A stretch of DNA of 64,000 nucleotides, from contig OY744470.1 in assembly GCA_963556145.1 (NCBI GenBank), positions 1,426,001-1,490,000 on the forward strand, in the 5' to 3' direction. Under the pieces are notes generated by a model. That model worked only from the letters and a program-made list of their open reading frames with translations, ran no database searches and was not told the origin of the DNA. The stretch is from Hygrocybe punicea. Lineage: Eukaryota; Basidiomycota; Agaricomycetes; Agaricales; Hygrophoraceae. Every line of letters starts with the position of its first letter. Within the stretch, counting starts at the first letter, position 1. This document shows, piece after piece, positions 56,681 through 64,000 of this stretch. The position numbers were made by a program, and so were the translations under genes.

Positions 56681-56916
56681 CTGGTCCTCTGATGAGCTCT
56701 AACACGATACTGATATCGATTAGGCATAAAAAACTTGCTGTCCACGTGACAACCGTGACCGTGACAATGACATCATGAGAGAAGATTCACTTACTGTACA
56801 GGTGGCTAACGCTTTGGATTAGAAAAACTGGTCATATTGGTGAAGTCAGAAGTCAGCCTCTCCAAAATGATATAAATTGAAGGCTTTTCTTGAGTGTTTT
56901 TTAATATTCTGCACTC

Positions 56917-57746
56917 ATGCACCCTTTGACTATTACGTCATTCTCGAGTCATCCGACCGCTCCCGATTATGTAATTCCTGAAACCACCCTTCTGCCGTTC
57001 ATGCAGCATCCTGTCCGGGACGTTGCCTTCGCTTTTTTGCCAAATATGGCTTCACAACTGGTATCCATCTTCCCTCCGACGCAACTCTCCCTCCAGTTGG
57101 CCCTCATGCAGGGACCCCTATCATTCACGTATCAGAGCCCATGTATCGCCATTGGTCAGCTGGATGAGGTCAAAAGAGTGATGGAGGAGATGCGGAAGGA
57201 GTTAGTCAGAATTCGGGAGGATAATAGGGCATTTCGGGAGGATAATAGGGCATTGCAGGCTGATAACAGGGTGCTGTGGGACTTTTCCATTCCCCTTCTA
57301 TACATCCCACTCCGAACATTGGTCGATGGGTACCTCCTCAAGTCCGATTTTCATGGCAACCATCGCGAAGAATTCATCAGCAGCCACCTGGACGGATTGG
57401 CATCTCAGCTGCAAGTCAACTCAAGTGTGCTATCCTCTGTTTTCAGGTATTACTTTTTTGTTTTTTATCTTTATTTTATAACTCGCTAATCCTGGCCAAC
57501 AGCATAATCCGTCGAAATGGAATAAATGAGGCACATGCAACTTCATCCGATCTCGTATCCATCGCCATCAAACGATCTAGCCTTTCTCCGGCGCAATGCC
57601 ACTGCCTCGACAAGATGTTCGACTCGGTTTTTTCCTGCCGCAGTCAAGAGAGGAAGGAAGCTGCAGAACAACATTTGTCACTGAGTGTCGTGGATAGTAT
57701 CTTTGTGGTGGATAGGTTTCGTCGTCATGCCAGTGGTAGTGATTGA
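56917..57746 (+). CDS. Hypothetical two-exon gene with coiled coil
   Basis: Start MHPLTITSFSSHPTAP at 56917. Exon 1 ends at 57446, the intron 57447-57502 is 56 bp (GTATTA...CAACAG), and exon 2 ends at TGA 57744-57746. A helical stretch LDEVKRVMEEMRKELVRI followed by two REDNRA repeats forms a coiled coil around residues 81-120. A hydrophobic/basic region and a conserved-looking C-terminal domain (SPAQCHCLDKMFDSVFSC) follow. Both exons are open in a single frame, so it is probably a real gene. Family unknown. It sits between the two MSS51 copies. Confidence 0.6.
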
Positions 57747-57956
57747 GCAGTTTGTCTTCTATAGTATCTCATAACTCATATCCATTGTTGCCCGCCTGTC
57801 CACAGTTTTGTCAAGGAAGGCAAGCCCCTCCACACTTCCAGATTCCCCGACATCAAGAGACATCATAGGCCGCCGCAATCAAGAACTTTTACCCCGTCCA
57901 TTTACTTGCACCATGTGTTCTCATGGAGTCGTACTGACCCCGGTGGTGTGTTCCAG

Positions 57957-58392
57957 CACGTACCACGATTACTGTCCGCCAACTCGGCAACAGCTTTTGT
58001 GCAGCCAGACCTCGCCATCATCGCGTTCAACTCAGGCTCGTCGTCGCAGGAAGACTGCGAGTCTTGGCAGCCAACGTTCGCTCTCCTCGCCGAACGAAAG
58101 ATCGCCACTGTCTTCACGGTACTTTTTACTCACTCTTTCAAGTTCCCTCTCTCTCCCCATTCTACTACTACTCTAGAGTGCGGTGACTTGCTGACATAAA
58201 TCTATGCACCAGGCATACAATTGCGAAGAAGCCGAGGCCGAGGCGAGGCTCCTTGAAAAGGCGGGAGGATGCCTCGTGCCTCAGCTCGGCCCACGAAGGA
58301 ATCCTTGGGGTAGTATGATCGCACACGTTGAACCGAACAAGGTGGTAGGGTTCTACGCTGCCAATGGATGGCTGGCGGGGGGCTTTAGGTGA
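57957..58392 (+). pseudogene. MSS51-like C-terminal domain, copy 2 (frameshifted)
   Basis: Same structure as copy 1. The exon from 57957 has extra T residues near 57975 and 57997 that shift the frame before VQPDLAIIAFNSG, and two 3-bp insertions. The second exon is intact with CGA at 58294-58296 where copy 1 has TGA. It ends at TGA 58390-58392, tail-to-tail with the IDO gene (133 bp apart). Confidence 0.78.
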
Positions 58393-58524
58393 CCGCGCCC
58401 GTGAATCACTCGGTCTTGGACGCGCACGAAGCAGCGCCTAACAGGCTGACCATTTTGTATGCATGCATGTTACTCTGCACAATATGAAATTTGCAATCTC
58501 TCATCATCCAAATACAATGGTGAA

Positions 58525-60326
58525 CTAGACAACGACCTTTCTCTCCCTGCAGTACTTCTCGACCTCCTTTGTCAACGTATCCCGCTGTACATTCACCATG
58601 TTGACGATGTCGTCGCAGCTGCTTCCCAACCCACCACGCTGTCGGTATGCCTCGTAGACTTGCACGATGAGGTCGAGCACTGCTTGGAGTTGGTTGGGCA
58701 GCCACTTAATAGTGTGTGTTGGTCTCTCAGCTGGATGACTAGAACGACTGTGGAAGGGGCATTTGAAGGATGCTCACGGTGACGATAGGGCTGCCGCCTG
58801 TGGCAGTTGGGTGAGAGGTCTTCTTCAGAATGTATTCGCGGGTGAAACACCAGTGGCGCCAGCGGAAGTCGCGGACTTGGTTGAGCGCGTGGAGGTACAG
58901 TGCTATGGTGCCAAACAAGAAGACGTATTCAGCAAGACATCACGAAATTTGACCCGCGGTGGAAGCGATCTTACCAGCCGATTTCCTGTCCTTCAATGCA
59001 AAATCTTTGAGGTTAACGGCAGATGCACGTTTTTGAACCCATTCTAGAAATTCGCGATGATTTCCTGGTCGATAGGAGCGGAAATCTTGGAGGATGTCCG
59101 TGAGAGGGGTAGCGGGCATGGTGATTTGGAGCAGGTTGTCGCAAAGAGGTATCTTTTCAGGCACCCATCAGATGGATACATTCTGAAAAGACGAAAGCGT
59201 TCTTACCATGCTATCATTCGCTCCTGATTCTCCGCGAAATGAAAAGGGTTCGTCGCTGACGCATTCGTAAATGACACCGTTAGGGAACATGGATTGACTG
59301 GCGATGCCAAAGATGAAGGTGCGAAAGGTGGTGTAGTCGCTTGGTTTGGATTTCTTCCACATGCCTTATCGTTAATTTGTCAGTCTCCAAATTGGCCTTC
59401 CTAAATTTATGGGCAAAGGATTAAGAAGCACTGACCATCCATGACCTTGTTCACCTTCCCGAGAGCACTAACCAGCCCTTCCATCCCTGTGTCAAATTGC
59501 TCACGATTTCCTGAACTACATCCTTCGAGAGCAGTCACGGCGCCCTCGACTAGCTCGCCGGAATGTTTGACCATATCAACGTGCACAAGTACAAATCCAG
59601 CCTCAGAAGAATTGGGGTCCAAACCGTGCTCGAAAGCTCGAATGAGGCGGAGGTTGGAATATTTGAGGCCGAGGGCGGGGTCTTTTAAGCGGTAGTTGAA
59701 GAGGGCATATGATCCGGCATATTCCATGAATGGTTTGAATCCGGCTCTGGAGAACGGATTAGTGGAATACCGGAAGATAAGATGATGAATGGACACTGAA
59801 ATATGACGAAAGCCGCAAAGAGTAGAAATCCGAGCATAAAAGATTCTTTGGAGTCCAATACTCACAAATCAGCAACCTTCGCAATCGGCAAAGCCATATT
59901 CCATGGAAGGATCTCCCTCCCGAGCCCATAACTCTCACCTTTGATGAACCTCTGGTGGCATGGTTCCAAGAGATATGCTGAGGCTAAAAAACAATAGTCT
60001 CGATAGAGGGCGTTCATCAAAGGCAAATCGTCCTTGTATTTTTCGATCACGTCCCGCAGGTCAGGGAGCTCGTTGATAACTGCTTCTCCAAGAGTGCCAT
60101 GTGCCAGAAGACCAGGAGTGCCATCGGCGGTCTTGACCGGCATCCGAGCGAGTATGGAGTCGAGAATGCTAAAATCCTTTGGAAGGGTTGTGATGGGATC
60201 ACCGCGAGGAAGAAAGCCCCGGGTGGTGGAAACCATGAAGGCGGGTAGGGAGGAGTCGTTTGGGAGAGTATCATGGAGGACGGGAAATGTTTCATCGACA
60301 GGGGTTGGTGTGGTATCGATAGCCAT
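58525..60326 (-). CDS. Indoleamine 2,3-dioxygenase
   Basis: Heme enzyme that opens the indole ring of tryptophan to N-formylkynurenine, first step of the kynurenine route to NAD. Start chosen at MAIDTTPTPVDETFPV (60326); an upstream in-frame Met at 60548 is less likely. Family blocks occur in order: LPAFMVSTTRGFLPRGDP, YGLGREILPWNMALPIAKVA (exon 1 to 59866), FKPFMEYAGSYALFNYRL (from 59756), VLVHVDMVKHSG, FPNGVIYECVSDEPFSFRGE with SGANDSM, and LQDFRSYRPGNHREFLEWV, whose His is the expected heme ligand. FLFGTIALYLHALNQVRDFR and TGGSPIVT follow. The last exon WLPNQLQAVLDLIVQVYEAY ends at TAG 58525. Introns are 50-110 bp with normal borders, and no lesion is seen. Confidence 0.92.
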
Positions 60327-61737
60327 GGCTAGCAAATCAAGCCTGTTTTTTTTATCAATGTAGAATTTGTCTCTCGACGTATGAAGGGCTTCCCTCTTTA
60401 TTGGAGAAAGATTTTTAGGTCCGCCTGCGAATTGGGAGGGGTACACCGGTTGGTCGGCCGGATCAACCGTGGAATGAGGGGTCATACGGCAATGGGGCCC
60501 ATGACATCGCAAGAGGCCCGAAATCGACGAAAAAATGAAGAACTCCACTTGTGACAGGATCGGAGAGATCTGTTATCATGCGAAAAGTCGGTGATTTTCA
60601 TATGCCCAGTGGAGATGGATCCTTGACTTGCTTCAACAAAGTTGCAATTCTGTGGCGACAATGACAAAACAAAACGGCCATGATCGCTAGATACCAGAAA
60701 TATAGCCGATGTATTGGACACGTAATAAATTTCAGGGCGTGGTTGTTACCGTTGGGTATCTAGTCTAGATCCAACGCTTTGCACTGTGATCGGAAGTAAT
60801 TCGTGCTCACCTCCTCACCGGTACCGTTGTTCGCCGCCATATGCAATGGTCGCACTGTATTACGAGTATCTCTCGTCCTGATAGCGTTGACGTCAATTGA
60901 CGTCCATACATATGTTTCGGATCTTCACACCGCTTCCAGACCGCAAAATGTCACGAGAACAAGTTGCCAGTTCGAGCCCGTCTGTCTGAGACGGCTGCCA
61001 GGGCGTTTTACAAGGATGGCGGCAGACCTATTTATTGCGATTGGGTTGGAACCCCAGTGGCGCTTCCTTTGAGCGCCCGAGTGCACGCCCACAATGTTGC
61101 ATGTTGCTGGACCGAACGTAAGTTATAAGGAACCGATATTGAACCGTAGTACTCACATACACAGATCCGAACTATGTGCTCGCTGCGACTCGGTATTCCC
61201 ACGGCCCGCCGCCGGCTTTCTTCTGCAAGACTGGTTAACCAACAGCGCAGAGGAACACAACCTGCAGGACGCTCTTCATCAGCCCACAGAGACTAAAAAC
61301 AGCTCACAGGCTCAAACCCAAACCCCTGAGGATCGTTACTTGCGCCTCCCTTGTTGGCTTGGTCACTTCGGAATAGCATAGTAAGAATTATCATTGCTTG
61401 CTGAAATATTATTTAAATAAATAATCCTTTGACCACTAGAACTCTTCTATTGAGAATCGAGCTCAGGAAATGTCGGTACACAATATTAAACGCAGTTTGG
61501 ACATGTCACTCGTCTCCCCAACGGCGCTTCGCAGACCGAGCGACTCGGAATAGTATTCCACCATGGCTTTGGTCCTAGATGCATTTTTGCCGCCACTCCC
61601 TTTTCATTTCATCACTTATTCAAGTATCTCGGCCTCCGGCACAACAACCACAAGGCATTTGGTTACCCGTTCATGAGTGAGGTGATCCATATTTTTGCGC
61701 GGCGCACACCGTGACAGACTGACGGTGCAGATGAATT
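60327..61737. other. Intergenic stretch upstream of IDO
   Basis: Contains the likely IDO promoter (immediately right of 60326), an isolated ACGTCAATTGACGT palindrome at 60890-60903, and short ORFs with no recognisable product (for example 61094-61381). No repeat structure or transposon ends were identified. Confidence 0.4.
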
Positions 61738-61868
61738 CGCTCCGAGTCTCCGTACAGACGGGAGAGTAAACATAAGGATCCCGTTATTCTGAACGCAGAC
61801 AGTTCGGCATCAATTGAGCTCGCGGGTGAATACAATACTGTTACGAGGGATAATGCACGTTGACGCCG

Positions 61869-62644
61869 TTACCAACCATCCTTGAGGCTACGGTGCAGCT
61901 CAACGTTGCTCTCCAGCAGCTTAGTGCAACTCTCCAACAACCCACTGTTGCTCTCAGACAACCCGCTGTTGCTTTCCACCAGCTTACTGGTGCTCTCCAC
62001 CACCTTCCTGATGCTCTCCGCCAGCTCAATGCAGCATTCCCGCAGTTTAGTCTACCTCTCCTCCATTGCTGTAAGTCTAGCTAAAATATTATCCAGCGTC
62101 GAATCACCATCTGTGGCGGTTTGGGGTGGAGAAGTGCCAGTTGATACCATCGGAGAATGCAAGATTACTAACCTGGCTCTGATAGCTGGTTAACTTGATT
62201 TTGTGGCTTCTCCCCTTTGATCGATGCCTCCGCAATGCATTGTGCTCGTAGGTTGTCAAGCTCGGCCGACGTGTTACGGAGTGCATCCATGATCGGGGAT
62301 GGTGTGAAGGTACTGCCAGGTGCAGCGTTCGGCCACACCACTAGTGTTGCCTGACCACTGAGATCTTGCAATCGGGCGGTATCTCGAGCATCTAGTGACA
62401 TTTCAGTAAGATGTAGACCATATTTTCGTAATTGGATCATACGTGGATAAAAGTCTGTGCACTCGTCGTCGATGGATATGGCTGATGGCACACCTGGTTG
62501 AAGGCGAAGATGCTTCAGAATTTCATCTGAACCGATTTTCTTTGTGTCCGTTACTGTGGTAGAAGCAGGAAGGGCTATGGTCTTTTGTAACTTGTTCTCG
62601 CCATATAGCACAGTAACTTTGCGGTGGTTGTTCATCAAGCTCAA
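61869..62644 (-). CDS. Two-exon gene with heptad-repeat C-terminus
   Basis: Exon 1 starts MSLMNNHRKVTVLYGENKLQ (62644) and runs to a GTTAGT donor near 62174. Its first 100 residues (IALPASTTVTDTKK, ISIDDECTDFYPRMIQLRKY) could be a ubiquitin-like or Crinkler-like header; this is a guess. Exon 2 encodes a run of heptads VESTSKL VESNSGL SESNSGL LESCTKL LESNVEL, a coiled coil built from 21-bp repeats, ending at TAA 61869. A TAG near 62060 or the placement of the acceptor leaves the join uncertain. A decayed copy lies at 56.0-56.7 kb. Confidence 0.5.
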
Positions 62645-63063
62645 CGTACAGTGTTGGGTTGGTAAGCTTGAAGTACAGTCTTGAGCCGGTATGCGAAATA
62701 CGGCAATGTTGAAATTACAGCTGCAGAGAATCGCGAGGATTGATGATATTGATCAGTCACATGACGTGCATTCTTCCGTTCTACATATACATGCTGGAGA
62801 ACCCCAATCCCTGGTCCTCTAACACGAAAATGACACCGAACGTGTGATATCCCGATGCAACGTCGTACTGTGTGCAGCAAACGGGGTGGGTTTGCTATAT
62901 ATCATGGCAGAGACAAACGGAAATTAACCAGAGTCGCAGCCTTTCAATGAGGCTGAGCGCTGAGTGCGTGCACCACGAGGATATCCGATATCGATCAGGC
63001 AGGGTTCGTGGACATGCATATATATCATGACAATGCCATGTTCGCCTCACAGTTCGGTCCACA

Positions 63064-63970
63064 ATGTCTCTCAACCCAGGTACCTACCTGATCGCCAACT
63101 GCAGGCATAAGAACCTTGCATTTGTCTCGGATTCCAACGATGGTTCTCCAGTCCAAGCTCGAGATCAGCGGAATGTCAATGGAGAAAAGGTTGGGTCTCA
63201 TCTTTTTCATATCGTGCCTTCATTTTGGAAGAAGCCTCAAGCTTACGAGTGTATGTATAGTGGATTGTCGAGAAGCTCGGAAACGGAATGTATACCTTCC
63301 AAAATGCCTATTATCAAACATATGCCTACGTCGATAGGAACGCAATCAGTGCGGCACGAGCCCAATATCAACGTCAGCCGTTCGTCCTTCAGCATGCAAA
63401 GAACGGATCAGGCTACGCGTGCGTCTCCTTCACAAATTTATTTACATACGCCAACTCTCGAGTCGATATCTTTATCCTTTGTAGTATCAGGACGACCGAT
63501 GGGCAATCTTGGCGACTTGATTATGTCGACCAGGGTACACCGGCATGTAGATTTATTGTGGTGACTCTAACTAAGAGATAACCGAATTGCGTACTTTCCT
63601 AGATCACACTTTCCTACGGATCTTCTACCGATGCAAGCAACTTGTGGTTATTCACCGAGCCAAAATCTGTTTCGTCTGGGATCTACCTTGTCACCAACGT
63701 CCGGTACAAGAAAATTGCTGTCAGTTCAGAGGAGGACACCTCTGTGTCAGCAAGCTTCCGGAAGAATGTCGATGCAGAAAAGGTCAAATCGTCACTCTTT
63801 TTCGTAATCACTATCATCTCTGAATGGTGAACAGTGGGAAGTTGTTCGTGACGACATCGAAGCCCTTGAAAGGAGCCGCAGTCGAACTGGCAGATAAGGA
63901 ACATGCCTTCGAAATACAGGAAACTGCCATTGAAGGCCAATATACGTATGTTCTCGGTACATCCCCCTAG
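63064..63970 (+). CDS. Beta-trefoil protein (ricin-B-like lectin or mycocypin-like inhibitor)
   Basis: Start MSLNPGTYLIANCRHKNLAF. Exon 1 is 63064-63189 and exon 2 is 63261-63418 (WIVEKLGNGMYTFQNAYYQT). Exon 3 is 63485-63542, then a possible GC-AG intron 63543-63602, and exon 4 starts at 63603 (ITLSYGSSTDASNLWLF). SSGIYLVTNVRYKKIAVSSE repeats the N-terminal motif, and both repeats break at the same GEK/AEK position by an intron, fitting duplicated trefoil units. The last exon reads SGKLFVTTSKPLKGAAVELA and EIQETAIEGQYTYV, with TAG near 63968. Small cytosolic fungal trefoil proteins bind sugars or inhibit proteases and are thought to defend fruiting bodies. The last intron border is unclear. 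Confidence 0.62.
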
Positions 63971-64000
63971 AACCCGAGTTTATTTTATACCTCTTGTTCC

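Overview
The window looks like a transposon-rich stretch of a filamentous basidiomycete genome, most likely an Agaricomycete. Supporting signs are short spliced introns, KDZ and Plavaka DNA transposons, a Helitron of fungal type, and host genes (Crinkler-type effector, indoleamine 2,3-dioxygenase, MSS51-like, beta-trefoil protein) typical of mushroom-forming fungi. There is no prokaryotic gene organisation, and I found no rRNA, tRNA or CRISPR array. All family calls are made by eye from motifs.

Bases 1-10.9 kb: the N-terminal 1,289 codons of a Helitron Rep protein (minus strand, running off the left edge), then palindromic satellite-like repeats (4.9-6.1 kb), non-coding MITE-like ends, and a decayed multi-exon gene with a large coding minisatellite (8.0-10.6 kb).

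Bases 10.9-45.8 kb: a nest of transposons inside one Ty3/gypsy retrotransposon on the minus strand. Integrase lies at 10.9-12.1 kb, RNase H pieces at 13.5 and 15.4 kb, reverse transcriptase at 25.8-26.5 kb, and protease with the RT start at 33.8-35.2 kb. It is split by (a) a 1.3-kb hAT-like non-autonomous element, (b) a GGTTC-rich element that itself holds a 387-bp foldback, (c) a small LTR element with one proline-rich ORF, whose ORF was entered by an 8.2-kb KDZ transposon with 383-bp inverted ends, whose transposase was in turn hit by another 1.3-kb element, and (d) a 7.2-kb Plavaka transposon that also carries a 1.3-kb element. Target duplications mark most of these junctions, and removing the inserts usually restores the interrupted reading frame. 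At 35.8-43.9 kb an inversion of about 8 kb has cut both the Ty3 gag gene and a hAT transposase gene; the hAT target duplications now face each other in opposite orientation.

Bases 45.8-51.6 kb: a third full 1.3-kb element, a possible pogo-like C-terminal fragment, a decayed DIRS/Ngaro-type retroelement (zinc knuckle, RT, tyrosine recombinase) and a 1.4-kb element with inverted ends.

Bases 51.8-64 kb: host-like genes. These are a Crinkler-type protein with P-loop ATPase and nuclease-like parts (minus), two MSS51 C-terminal copies, an apparently intact indoleamine 2,3-dioxygenase gene (minus), a coiled-coil gene, a gene with a heptad-repeat tail, and a beta-trefoil protein gene. A segmental duplication with an internal deletion links 55.3-56.7 kb to 57.9-62.7 kb.

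Across the window many disabling changes are CGA to TGA or CGC to TGC, the pattern expected from deamination of methylated CpG in silenced repeats.
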